From a virus: a stretch of DNA of 31,675 nucleotides. The position numbers and the translations under genes were made by a program. Positions within the stretch are counted from its first letter, which is position 1; every line of letters starts with the position of its first letter. The stretch lies in IMG/VR virus record IMGVR_UViG_3300020420_000043, positions 1 through 31,675 of that record; one strand, 5' to 3'. The notes under the pieces were generated by a model, which searched no databases, was not told the origin of the DNA, and was given only the letters and a program-made list of their open reading frames with translations. This document shows positions 24,103 to 31,348 of the stretch, in pieces.

Positions 24103-25673
24103 CCTTGTACCTCGCCTTCAACCGGTGGAGCTGCTCCTTCTTCCTGGTTCATCTGAGCTCCTTGCATCTGCCCCATAGCCTGGGCCTGTTGCTGCATCTG
24201 TTCCATCAATACTTGTTTCTCTTCCGGTGTGTTTCTTAACCTAGCATCAACTCCCATCTGATCCAGGATATAATCAGCAATAGCATCTGTCTTTAGTGCC
24301 ATCATTCCACTAGCTCCTAGTCCTTGTGCTATTTGCATATATTGAAATAATGGTTGTAGTTTACTCATATTACTTGCCATAGCTAATTCTGATACAGGCT
24401 GTATAGTAACCTGTAGTCCATCAATCTTTAATGGGAGCTCTATCATTCCCATTTCATCCATTAGCTGTAGTGTTCTCCTAACGATTGGAAACATTGTTTC
24501 ATTGATCAATCTTCCAAAAGCAGATCCCAGGTTCTGAGATAGGTCACTCATCCTGGCCTGTATTTCTAGTGCTGTTCTTGGATTACCTGTTTCCGGTGGT
24601 AGTCCTTCATCTAACAATGCTTTTTTAACTGCCACCCTAAGTTGTTGAGCATTAATCTCTGAGAGCTGTGGATCTCCGGATCTAGGTAGTGGTGCAAGAC
24701 TAGGGCCCCTACCTCCTCCATTAGATGACACACCTATGATAGCACCTGGTTGGATCTTAATTGTTTGTGGATTGAGCACACCATCATCTACTGCTGTGAA
24801 TACACCACCAATACTTAGTGATGCATTTTTAAGAGTGAGCTCCATAACTTTATTTAATGATTTGATATCCGGTAATGCATACAGACAAGGCCCTCTTCCA
24901 TAAACCTCTCCGGCTACTGTCATATACCTAGACACAACAAAAGGCATAGATTTAAGTTTTCTGCTGACAACCTTGTGATCTCCTTCCATAGTTTGAAGGC
25001 AGTAATAAACCTGGTTGTCTTTTTTGTATGATACCTCTAGCAGCTCTACATTTGATTGTGGTTTTTCTTTATACTTGTCTGCTACTTCTTTTGGAATTGT
25101 AGCATCCGGATACTCTTGAGCTATAACCTCAAAAGGTCTTTTAAATTTTCTATAGACATAACCAACACCACCATCCGGTCCTTCATCAAAAGATATCTGA
25201 TAAAGTGGTATTGATGTATATTTGATTGGAACATCTCCTGTTCCTGGTTGTATTAGCATACAGGCTGTGCCTACTGCTAGATCTAAAAGAAACTCCCCCA
25301 GGGCAAGATCAAATCCGGATTGCCTCATAACAGAAAACATTTTATCTGCATAAAGATCTAAAACTTGTTGTGCCTCCACTTTATTGTCCGGTGGCACATC
25401 TTCCCCTGGCATCAACCTACACCAATTTTGTTGGGGAGGAAAAAGGGCAGATTGAATTTTATTAGCAAATCTTGATGTAGAGTGCATAGCTGTACTATCA
25501 AACACTCTCTTCATTTTATCCTGGCCTGGTGTACTATCCATCTCGTAGTACCCATCGTAGAGGTTTCTCATTGGCAAACAAAATTCATATGCCTCTTCGT
25601 ATATGGTCCTCCATTGCTCTTTTCTAGCTTGAGCTATCTTATATCTTTTTTTAATTTCTTTTGGATTTAACAC
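24099..25673 (-). CDS. portal (head-tail connector) protein, T7 gp8-like
   Basis: The 524-residue protein starts at a GTG (25673) whose first base is the last base of the upstream TAG stop. It matches podoviral head-tail connectors: EQWRTIYEEAYEFCLPMRNL near the N-terminus, FDSTAMHSTSRFANKIQSAL (61-80), the wing and stem segments with ISFDEGPDGGVGYVYRKFKR, YGRGPCLYALPDIKSLNKVM (about 255-274), and a Gln/Met-rich C-terminal barrel/crown with MEQMQQQAQAMGQMQG. Length equals T7 gp8 (536). It forms the dodecameric DNA channel and motor dock. Confidence 0.92.
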   Translation of the reverse strand: MLNPKEIKKRYKIAQARKEQWRTIYEEAYEFCLPMRNLYDGYYEMDSTPGQDKMKRVFDSTAMHSTSRFANKIQSALFPPQQNWCRLMPGEDVPPDNKVEAQQVLDLYADKMFSVMRQSGFDLALGEFLLDLAVGTACMLIQPGTGDVPIKYTSIPLYQISFDEGPDGGVGYVYRKFKRPFEVIAQEYPDATIPKEVADKYKEKPQSNVELLEVSYKKDNQVYYCLQTMEGDHKVVSRKLKSMPFVVSRYMTVAGEVYGRGPCLYALPDIKSLNKVMELTLKNASLSIGGVFTAVDDGVLNPQTIKIQPGAIIGVSSNGGGRGPSLAPLPRSGDPQLSEINAQQLRVAVKKALLDEGLPPETGNPRTALEIQARMSDLSQNLGSAFGRLINETMFPIVRRTLQLMDEMGMIELPLKIDGLQVTIQPVSELAMASNMSKLQPLFQYMQIAQGLGASGMMALKTDAIADYILDQMGVDARLRNTPEEKQVLMEQMQQQAQAMGQMQGAQMNQEEGAAPPVEGEVQG

Positions 25674-25822
25674 TACTTCCCTACTTTCTTCATTGCATTA
25701 GTATGAGCTCTGCCAAAACTCAAACCTTTCTTCATTAGGGATCTCATTGATCTTAAATGTTTTTTACTATGATGAGGCTTGTGTTTCTTTAATTTTTTTT
25801 CCTCTGATTTACTAATGCTCAT
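25673..25822 (-). CDS. small His/Lys-rich protein upstream of portal
   Basis: A 49-residue frame begins at ATG 25822 and ends in TAG at 25675-25673, whose last base starts the portal GTG. The product starts MSISKSEEKKLKKHKPHHSK and ends in a helix with MKKGLSFGRAHTNAMKKVGK. It is strongly basic. It fills the gap between two clear genes and is coupled to the portal by the one-base overlap, which supports reality. It may be a DNA-associated minor virion or packaging peptide; the family is not recognised. Confidence 0.6.
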   Translation of the reverse strand: MSISKSEEKKLKKHKPHHSKKHLRSMRSLMKKGLSFGRAHTNAMKKVGK

Positions 25823-25824
25823 AA

Positions 25825-26115
25825 CTATGCTGCCTTATGTCTTTCTGCAAAGGCCCTTGCCTGTGCCGGACTATTAAATCCCCAGGCCTTTAAACTCAAT
25901 GCATACCTGGTTGGCCTACCTTTATCATCCTTCATTGGATGGTTCATTGCACCAAAACGAGCTGCAAACTTAATCTTCCGGTTAAATTCAGCAGTACCTT
26001 TCTTGGGAGTTTTTTTAACAGGAGGTTTTAAATTAGATCCTTCTGTTTTTTTAAAATGCTTTCTTCCGGCTGCATTTAATCCTCCACTAGGATTTTGGTG
26101 TTTCTTAGCCACCAT
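25825..26115 (-). CDS. DUF6321-like small protein (NPSGGLNAAGRK motif)
   Basis: The 96-residue protein contains QNPSGGLNAAGRKHFKKTEG (7-26), SNLKPPVKK, a middle basic helix with KFAARFGAMNHPMKDDKGRP (49-68) and TRYALSLKAWGF. This order matches the small phage family I know as DUF6321 (GGLNxxGR ... NLKPP ... MKGPMKDxKGRPTRKALALRKW). The C-terminal PAQARAFAERHKAA is an extra helix. The function of the family is unknown. The gene lies in the packaging/portal block. Confidence 0.8.
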   Translation of the reverse strand: MVAKKHQNPSGGLNAAGRKHFKKTEGSNLKPPVKKTPKKGTAEFNRKIKFAARFGAMNHPMKDDKGRPTRYALSLKAWGFNSPAQARAFAERHKAA

Positions 26116-26236
26116 AGGACTTAGCCTTGCTCTGATCCTTTTTCTTGGTTCCGTATTTCTTCCCCATCTTTTTCTTCAGAGCTTTTTTCTTGCTGTTGCT
26201 GTCCTTCATCCCCTTCATTGTTTTGCTGTGATACAT
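26105..26236 (-). CDS. 43-residue lysine-rich phage peptide
   Basis: Starting at ATG 26236, with GGAG five bases upstream, the frame reads MYHSKTMKGMKDSNSKKKAL and stays lysine-rich to its stop at 26105, overlapping the next gene by 11 bases. Small MYHSK-type basic peptides recur beside portal and terminase genes of marine phages. It may neutralise packaged DNA, but that is inference. A second overlapping frame at 26121-26279 begins MVTRQWLRNPKWRED and has a poorer RBS; I prefer this one. Confidence 0.55.
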   Translation of the reverse strand: MYHSKTMKGMKDSNSKKKALKKKMGKKYGTKKKDQSKAKSYGG

Positions 26237-26284
26237 CTTCTCTCCATTTTGGATTGCGTAACCATTGCCTGGTAACCATTAATA

Positions 26285-26548
26285 TTATCCCACATCTCTT
26301 GGATTTCTATCTGCACCAAGAGTTTTCTGTGTGCCAACTTGATTTTGATCGCCACCCATATTTTCAAACCTTGCTGCTGTCATAAGTAATCTTTTACCAC
26401 CACCTCTACGAGCTTTTCTCCTGGAGGCAATTTGCCTTCTTTCACTTCTTTCTCGTTCTTCAGCAGCTTTTTCTCGTCTGCTTAAACTCTCATCCACTAC
26501 CGGTGGTGGTGGTGGTGGAGGACTAGGTCTACTAAAAATTCCACCCAT
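26285..26548 (-). CDS. T7 gp7.3-like small virion/tail assembly protein
   Basis: The 87-residue protein starts MGGIFSRPSPPPPPPPVVDE: a Gly-rich start, a polyproline run, then a highly charged helix and the C-terminal segment SRRKARRGGGKRLLMTAARF. The final R-K-A-R-x-G-G-K-x-L pattern resembles the tail of T7 gp7.3, a small virion protein needed for tail assembly or adsorption, and a wider group of short head-associated phage proteins. Position just upstream of the portal agrees with T7 order (7.3 precedes 8). Similarity is short, so the assignment is moderate. Confidence 0.6.
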   Translation of the reverse strand: MGGIFSRPSPPPPPPPVVDESLSRREKAAEERERSERRQIASRRKARRGGGKRLLMTAARFENMGGDQNQVGTQKTLGADRNPRDVG

Positions 26549-27055
26549 CTATTTCTCCTTATCATAATATTTTGCAAACATAATATAATCATCTCCAAGG
26601 ATACCATATTTGCGTAAAATACCCTCTTCTATGAATTTACACGATTTCGCCCATTTCACAGCACGAATATTTCTTGAACAAACTGTGAACTGTAGCCGGT
26701 TTAGTTGCATTATGTTCGCAACATATTCAAAAAACTTTAACGATACCTTATGAAATACCATAGCTTTTTTATTGATATGTTTACTTGGGATCAGAAAAAA
26801 TTCTGCATTACCTCTCCACAACTGATAAAATCCAAAGATTGCGTAGATTGTTCCCTCAGATAATCCTGTATATGCTAAACCTTTTTGAGTATAACCGGTT
26901 AGGTAATGTGAATAATCCGGAAAGTGTTTTTTGTATTCTTCATCAAATGAATTAAGATCTAACATATGATAATGCACAGGATCAAAAGTAACTATCTTGT
27001 CCGGTTCTTTTAAAAATGGGCAGTAGTCTTTTTTAAAATTATCAAGTGAAAACAT
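26549..27055 (-). CDS. GNAT-family protein near terminase (T7 gp13-like)
   Basis: The ATG at 27055 gives 168 residues (MFSLDNFKKDYCPF). The fold pattern is GNAT-like: GLAYTGLSEGTIYAIFGFYQ as the first strands, NAEFFLIPS, HKVSLKFFEYVANIM as the helix before strand 5, then LQFTVCSRNIRAVKWAKSCK and FIEEGILRKYG. The phrase Asn-Ile-Arg-Ala-x-x-Trp-Ala is typical of acyltransferases and of the T7 gp13 virion-associated family. The usual acetyl-CoA loop is weak, so catalytic activity is uncertain. It overlaps the terminase 3' end by 14 bases. Confidence 0.75.
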   Translation of the reverse strand: MFSLDNFKKDYCPFLKEPDKIVTFDPVHYHMLDLNSFDEEYKKHFPDYSHYLTGYTQKGLAYTGLSEGTIYAIFGFYQLWRGNAEFFLIPSKHINKKAMVFHKVSLKFFEYVANIMQLNRLQFTVCSRNIRAVKWAKSCKFIEEGILRKYGILGDDYIMFAKYYDKEK

Positions 27056-28583
27056 CAAAATCTAAAACCTTTGTATTTGTTTGTGAACGAAATTGGCCAC
27101 CTCTTCTTACCATAGCTGTATGTTCGCCACCTCCCAGGAGAGCATAACCAAATGCATCCCCAATATGAGAATGATTATTTTTTACAGGACTATCCTTATA
27201 GACCTCTGTGCCGGATCCTTTCATCACTCGTTGAAAATGATATCCACCATTAAGAGCTTTGATTAATTGTTTGCAGCTCTTGTTAACTAACAAACCTGGT
27301 TTACCATTGATTAACCTGGTCATAGGAATAGCACCGGCCTCTCTCCTGGTCTTAAATTCATTAGTGATTGTTGGCCTTGCCAGGATCCCATTTGCATTAA
27401 GATGTTGAAAGGCAGTTGTTTCATAAATCTGATCTCTTTGATTACCGGCCGGATCTCCCCATACATTAAACTTGTAACCAGGAAAAAACATTTCCATTTC
27501 AGATTTAAGCATTGATACAAATCTATTTAAACCAATATCAAAAGTTACGAGCTCGTGTAAAATATGCCATCTTCCATCTTTTACTTTTTGACAGAACACA
27601 GCAGCCGGAGTTAATCCAAAATCTAATCCCACATTAACAGGATACTTTGGATCCGGTTCTAATTCTGCAATCATACTCTGTGGTTCAAATTCGTGCCAAA
27701 CTGATTTACCTTCCCTAACAAATGTATAATCTGCCTGGGCATAGCACTTGATCCAATCCAACTGCTTACCGGCTGTGAGCTGTTCGTAATATCCATCCGG
27801 CAAGTTTTTTAAATTTTCTGCTTTAGGATTTGTCTTATACCATCTACCGGCAGCAAAGTAATATCCCTGGGCCTCCGGCATATCTTGAGGCACTTGTGAA
27901 TGTGGGATCTCTAATATGCCAGGTGGTTGTCTAAAAAATTTCCAGGAGAATTTACCTTTTGGTTTTTCTTTCTCTGCATACCTGTAGTACCAATGATCAT
28001 CATCCATACTATTCGTATCAAGTATTATTCCATACTGACTAGGCCCTCCATCACTCTGCGTAGGATATCTACCTACACGATGCGATAGGCCTTCTATAAT
28101 TTGGACCGGCAGCTCCCTCGCCTCGTTGATCCAGGCTCCGGTTAATTCAAGAGATAAAAGTTTTCTAGTATCTTTAGGATCATCTAATGCCAGGAAGATA
28201 ACCTCCATATCTACACCGGCAGCTCCTTCTCTTGCCGGTAACTTGATGTGGTGTGTGATAGGAGGAGAATATTTCACATTACCCCAATAGTGTTCCGGCA
28301 AGAGTTCCAACCAGGTTTTCAATGTAGTTGTCCTCAACATAGGATGAGTGTTTCTGACAATTGCAAACCTGGAATATTTTATCCCATCTCTTGGACTAGG
28401 TTTCTGTGCCAGGGCCATTCTAAAAATTTCTGCACAGCATCCATAACTCTTTCCGGATCCAACAGGCCCCATCACTCCCCTTATAAATGCTTTATCATTT
28501 ATGAATGAGGCTATTGTTGGTGCACTACTAAAATCAAATTTAAGAGTGGATGGAGTGTTTAAAATTTTTTTTTCCTGGTCCAT
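27042..28583 (-). CDS. terL: terminase large subunit
   Basis: The 513-residue packaging motor has an N-terminal ATPase with Walker A GPVGSGKS (39-46), a C motif near LDTNSM (188-193) and a Walker B/catalytic Glu in AWINEARE (150-157). The C-terminal RNase H-fold nuclease shows the acidic triad in VGLDFGLTP (Asp321), WGDPAGNQ (Asp377) and SHIGDAFGYALLG (Asp476). It docks on the portal and cuts concatemers. It is encoded after the small subunit and two small genes. Which end-generating mode it uses cannot be decided from the sequence by eye. Confidence 0.95.
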   Translation of the reverse strand: MDQEKKILNTPSTLKFDFSSAPTIASFINDKAFIRGVMGPVGSGKSYGCCAEIFRMALAQKPSPRDGIKYSRFAIVRNTHPMLRTTTLKTWLELLPEHYWGNVKYSPPITHHIKLPAREGAAGVDMEVIFLALDDPKDTRKLLSLELTGAWINEARELPVQIIEGLSHRVGRYPTQSDGGPSQYGIILDTNSMDDDHWYYRYAEKEKPKGKFSWKFFRQPPGILEIPHSQVPQDMPEAQGYYFAAGRWYKTNPKAENLKNLPDGYYEQLTAGKQLDWIKCYAQADYTFVREGKSVWHEFEPQSMIAELEPDPKYPVNVGLDFGLTPAAVFCQKVKDGRWHILHELVTFDIGLNRFVSMLKSEMEMFFPGYKFNVWGDPAGNQRDQIYETTAFQHLNANGILARPTITNEFKTRREAGAIPMTRLINGKPGLLVNKSCKQLIKALNGGYHFQRVMKGSGTEVYKDSPVKNNHSHIGDAFGYALLGGGEHTAMVRRGGQFRSQTNTKVLDFDVFT

Positions 28584-28586
28584 TAC

Positions 28587-28739
28587 CTATACTCCAAAGA
28601 AATGAGCCGGATATCTTAGATACTCTAACCATTCAACTATCAAGATACCGGCCAATAAAATTACTATAACTGTGTGGTACAAATTCCAAAGAACTTCATA
28701 CCTGTTTGCCTTTATGGATTTAATTATTTTTTTTTTCAT
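28587..28739 (-). CDS. 50-residue membrane protein between terminase genes
   Basis: This frame starts at ATG 28739, overlapping the upstream stop as ATGA, and ends 3 bases before the terminase start. The product begins MKKKIIKSIKANRYEVLWNL, followed by one hydrophobic helix (about 23-38, HTVIVILLAGILIVEW) and a short aromatic tail ending AHFFGV. The positive N-terminus predicts N-in topology. Its exact tiling between two genes supports reality. A pinholin or envelope-interaction role is possible but unproven. Confidence 0.65.
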   Translation of the reverse strand: MKKKIIKSIKANRYEVLWNLYHTVIVILLAGILIVEWLEYLRYPAHFFGV

Positions 28740-28987
28740 AACAAACTCTTCTGTCTAGGATCTACAGGATCCCACGCAAAGTAGTAGAGCTCGTTTGTGG
28801 ATCCGGTAAACTTATCCGGAATATTGGCAATTCTTACAGGCTTATCTAATCTACTATTAGCGACAATCATATGCCGGTCTTGGTAGACTATTTTAAGATC
28901 TTTGTTTTGATCTTTTGCCTTTGCTATGTACTTTCCCTGGATTGGAGCCAAGTTGTTCCATAGTGTTTTTATTTTCTTCTGTATCAT
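28736..28987 (-). CDS. hypothetical protein of packaging block
   Basis: I take ATG 28987 (MIQKKIKTLWNNLAPIQGKY, 83 residues), because AAAGGA lies about 6 bases upstream; a start at 29020 is possible but lies deeper in the terminase small gene. The product has a helical basic start, a beta-looking middle (LKIVYQDRHMIVANSRLDKP) and ends TNELYYFAWDPVDPRQKSLL. No family is recognised. It overlaps the small terminase gene by 95 bases and couples by ATGA to the small membrane gene. Confidence 0.65.
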   Translation of the reverse strand: MIQKKIKTLWNNLAPIQGKYIAKAKDQNKDLKIVYQDRHMIVANSRLDKPVRIANIPDKFTGSTNELYYFAWDPVDPRQKSLL

Positions 28988-29387
28988 TTGCTTTCCTTTC
29001 TTCCGGCATAACCATTTCAATGCTGACTACAGCCGGTTTTTCTCCATCCTTCTCCTGGTCCAATAATCCGGAAGATTTAGCCAGGAGCTGCATAATCCTA
29101 ACTTTATCTACCATATCAATTTCAATTATATCGCCATTCTTAGTAGGAGTGATTTTTACCTTCTTAATGGAGTTTAGAGCACCCTCAGAGATGTCTTTAA
29201 CATCTTTGAGGTGTGTTGTACCATTTTCCCAGGTAACGATATCTGTGATCTTCGCAGAGGCAATTTGGAGCATAACCTTGGCAAGGTCATCCCTATTATC
29301 ATAGATGATCTGAGATCCTCTTAATCTCTTTTGAAGATCTCCTATCCCTCCAAATCTACCCACAGGTGGTATTACTCTATTTGTCAT
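28893..29387 (-). CDS. terS: terminase small subunit
   Basis: The 164-residue protein matches the second half of phage small terminases: a helix DDLAKVMLQIASAKITDIVT (33-52), then LKDVKDISEGALNSIKKVKI (60-79) with a charged beta turn, and the oligomerisation helix MVDKVRIMQLLAKSSGLLDQ (about 92-111). The N-terminal 30 residues lack an obvious helix-turn-helix. The C-terminal 50 residues are charged and end in KGKRSKQRS. The protein would recognise the phage DNA and recruit the large subunit. The gene lies just upstream of the large subunit block. Confidence 0.78.
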   Translation of the reverse strand: MTNRVIPPVGRFGGIGDLQKRLRGSQIIYDNRDDLAKVMLQIASAKITDIVTWENGTTHLKDVKDISEGALNSIKKVKITPTKNGDIIEIDMVDKVRIMQLLAKSSGLLDQEKDGEKPAVVSIEMVMPEERKANDTEENKNTMEQLGSNPGKVHSKGKRSKQRS

Positions 29388-29401
29388 ACCTTACACTACC
29401 A

Positions 29402-29602
29402 CTATAGAGGATCGTTGTCTTTTGGTTTTTTAGGAAACAAGGTTAGCCATACCTCGCCTTTGTTATCCGGCAATGGCATTACCTCTAACTTGATCCTGGT
29501 TTTCTTACCTTCCTCTACAAAGGCAACACCACAATTCAACCACTTTGGTTTTTCCTGGCCTTCAATGTCTTTGGCCTGGGATACATCATATACTTTTTTC
29601 AT
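29402..29602 (-). CDS. small conserved-type phage/plasmid protein
   Basis: The 66-residue protein has a start behind AAGGAG that is embedded in the end of the upstream gene. The pattern KPKWLNCGVAFVEEGKKTRI then KLEVMPLPDNKGEVWLTLFP resembles the small W..xGxAF...G..I.L..LPxxG.I.L proteins common in phages and conjugative plasmids, whose function is unknown. It appears to be a compact beta-sheet protein. It precedes the small terminase gene by 14 bases. Confidence 0.72.
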   Translation of the reverse strand: MKKVYDVSQAKDIEGQEKPKWLNCGVAFVEEGKKTRIKLEVMPLPDNKGEVWLTLFPKKPKDNDPL

Positions 29603-29603
29603 A

Positions 29604-29789
29604 TTAACTCCTTGTTTTTCGTTCTGATGAATATGGGAAAAAATTTTTGTGCTTTACCCACAATATACACAGAGGCCCAAAGGGGGGATCGTGGCCTAAC
29701 CTAAATAAATAATTATTCTGTGTGTAGCCTACAGATACAAATCCCATAGGTTCCTTTGAGTTTTGTATAAATCTTATTCTCTCTTCCAT
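29604..29789 (-). CDS. possible small protein downstream of replication gene
   Basis: A 61-residue frame starts at ATG 29789, sharing a base with the replication-gene stop (TAATG), and ends 1 base before the next gene. It reads MEERIRFIQNSKEPMGFVSV and later LGHDPPFGPLCILWVKHKNF. No family is recognised. The DNA here includes a run of six G's and an AGGCC/GGCCT inverted repeat (29673-29697), unusual for the genome, so the frame could be coding, or could cover a non-coding site such as a packaging signal. Confidence 0.5.
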   Translation of the reverse strand: MEERIRFIQNSKEPMGFVSVGYTQNNYLFRLGHDPPFGPLCILWVKHKNFFPYSSERKTRS

Positions 29790-30724
29790 TATTTTAACCT
29801 CATCCTGTTTGCCATATGACTAATGATCTGCTGTGCATCCTTTGGTTTCTCCTGGTTCTTCCTCCTGGATACAAAGTATTGCAGCGATTGTATTGGTGGA
29901 GAGCTCTTATTCCTTTTCCATTGCAGCATCTTCTTTGCATCAGCCAGGAATGTTTCCTTTGTATAACCTATCTTTAGTAGATCCTCTGCAATTGCTAACT
30001 GTCTGAGATCGTATTGCCAATCAGATCCCCATAACTCGTAGATCAATTGCTTGTATGAATTACATATACTTCTACATTCATTTTTATCTATAGTATTATT
30101 ATTAGTTATATCATTGGAGTTATTCACTAGCTGTGCCTTGTATTCCTTTTTAAGGTCCACCTTGTTAATACTCTCATTACTAGCTGTAGCTTGTACAACC
30201 TCCACCTTGTTTACATCAGAGTTATCCACAGGATCCTTGGCCTTCTTCCTTTTAGATTTATATGTATCTTGATGTACCATTGCCATAGTATTCTCTGCTA
30301 TCTCACTCTCTAACTTGGGATCCCTATCCTTTGCCGGTTGTTTAACAATGGCATCCTGGTAGCTCATCCTTGGATCGTAGATCACTCTCCACAGAGCTCC
30401 CTTCCTTCCATACTTTCTTCTGATATCTGCATTGCGTAGTTTCTCCAGGTAACCATATTTCTTTAACCTGGTCATATGCTGAGAGATAGCTTGTTGGCTG
30501 CTGCCTAGTATTCTAGATATGGTAGCCTGGTTTACAAAGAACACTCCGGTCCAGGAGTTTGCGTGAGCACAACAAATAGCAAAACATCTAAAGGTCATAG
30601 GATACTGATTGAACCTGGTATCTCCATATGCCCTGGCCGGTAATATCATATGGCCTCCTGGACATTGGTATTTACCTACCGGTGGATCTCTTACAGGATC
30701 CGGAGTTAAATCACTTTTTTCCAT
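29789..30724 (-). CDS. winged-helix replication initiation protein, candidate
   Basis: The 311-residue protein has an N-terminal winged helix-turn-helix (about 60-97: VFFVNQATISRILGSSQQAI then MTRLKKYGYLEKL), as in phage replication proteins of the lambda-O or helix-turn-helix primosomal kind. A low-complexity Asn/Lys-rich linker (about 155-215) joins a helical C-terminal part (220-290, with LWGSDWQYDL and LQYFVSRRK) that could recruit the host helicase. The linker DNA contains repeats and a perfect DnaA box, as expected if the origin lies inside the gene. It overlaps the DnaA-like gene by 14 bases. Confidence 0.68.
   Translation of the reverse strand: MEKSDLTPDPVRDPPVGKYQCPGGHMILPARAYGDTRFNQYPMTFRCFAICCAHANSWTGVFFVNQATISRILGSSQQAISQHMTRLKKYGYLEKLRNADIRRKYGRKGALWRVIYDPRMSYQDAIVKQPAKDRDPKLESEIAENTMAMVHQDTYKSKRKKAKDPVDNSDVNKVEVVQATASNESINKVDLKKEYKAQLVNNSNDITNNNTIDKNECRSICNSYKQLIYELWGSDWQYDLRQLAIAEDLLKIGYTKETFLADAKKMLQWKRNKSSPPIQSLQYFVSRRKNQEKPKDAQQIISHMANRMRLK
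30081..30230. other. candidate origin of replication inside the initiator gene
   Basis: The segment combines an AT-rich tract with TATTATTATTAG (30081-30115), a near-consensus DnaA box TTATTCACT (30120-30128), two direct repeats of ACTAGCTGT (30126-30134, 30179-30187) each followed by CTTGTA (30137-30142, 30190-30195), two of TCCACCTTGTT (30156-30166, 30201-30211) and a perfect DnaA box TTATCCACA (30222-30230). This matches the plan of lambda ori within gene O. No replication data exist in the window. Confidence 0.5.
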
Positions 30725-31178
30725 TAAGATAATCTACTATTCTTCCAACAAGATCTCTGAGCTCCGGATCTGTTTTAATTTTTTCTTGTATCTTTTTATT
30801 ACCATAAATAATTGTAGTGTGATCCCTGGACAGGATGTGCCCTATCTTTGGATATGAATAACCTGTTAGCTGCACAGATAAGAAACAAACAATATGCCTA
30901 GCCTCTACCCAGGTAGGTTCTCTGCGTTCAGACAAGATCTGATCCGGTGTTATTCCTGTAAACTGTCCGGTGGTAACAACGATATCTCTGACCTTAACTC
31001 CTTGCTTGAGATCACTAAGATTTTCAATGCCGGATGCAGAGCTGCGACTAGTTTTATTTTTAGCCTGTAAGTTTCTGTCTTGTATCCCTTCACTTCCACC
31101 AGGACATAACAGCCTTTCTGATTTAGTGGTCCTTCCTGGTTTAGATCTAGGTAACGAAAGTCTGCGTTGTAATAACAT
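30711..31178 (-). CDS. DnaA domain IV-like DNA-binding protein
   Basis: Residues about 60-140 match the DnaA C-terminal domain: VRDIVVTTGQFTGITPDQIL, then REPTWVEARHIVCFLSVQLT, YSYPKIGHILSRDHTTIIYG (cf. GRDHTTV signature) and KIQEKI. No ATPase is present. It may bind DnaA boxes, either directing initiation at the phage origin or competing with host DnaA. The ATG at 31178 has GGGAGG five bases upstream and gives 155 residues, but the first 75 lie in another frame of the upstream DUF1064 gene. No ATG occurs nearer; a TTG at 30935 would give 74 residues but trims the domain. Confidence 0.75.
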   Translation of the reverse strand: MLLQRRLSLPRSKPGRTTKSERLLCPGGSEGIQDRNLQAKNKTSRSSASGIENLSDLKQGVKVRDIVVTTGQFTGITPDQILSERREPTWVEARHIVCFLSVQLTGYSYPKIGHILSRDHTTIIYGNKKIQEKIKTDPELRDLVGRIVDYLNGKK

Positions 31179-31348
31179 ATGTGCCTCCCATTAATTTCGC
31201 ATTTGATTTTAGGATGGAACTCTAGCTGCGAGATCTCGCCCTGTTCCAACCTTGGTTTTAGATGTGACCAATAATAGGCAGCCTCAGATTTGCTATCAAA
31301 GATAACTCCATCTAACTTTACTTTCTTATTGTTGTATTTACTTTTCAT
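30950..31348 (-). CDS. DUF1064 family nuclease-like protein
   Basis: The 132-residue protein fits DUF1064 of phages: KYNNKKVKLDGVIFDSKSEA (4-23), a helix, GEISQLEFHPKI, then YYNADFRYLD (Asp63) and YVLVEVKGYKTETYRLKIKL (81-100) with Glu85 and Lys87. Glu22, Asp63, Glu85 and Lys87 form a PD-(D/E)XK active site, so it should be a DNA endonuclease, plausibly acting on branched or Holliday-type intermediates of phage recombination. It overlaps the repressor gene by 11 bases and the DnaA-like gene by 229 bases. Confidence 0.85.
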   Translation of the reverse strand: MKSKYNNKKVKLDGVIFDSKSEAAYYWSHLKPRLEQGEISQLEFHPKIKCEINGRHICYYNADFRYLDLNQEGPLNQKGCYVLVEVKGYKTETYRLKIKLVAALHPALKILVISSKELRSEISLLPPDSLQE

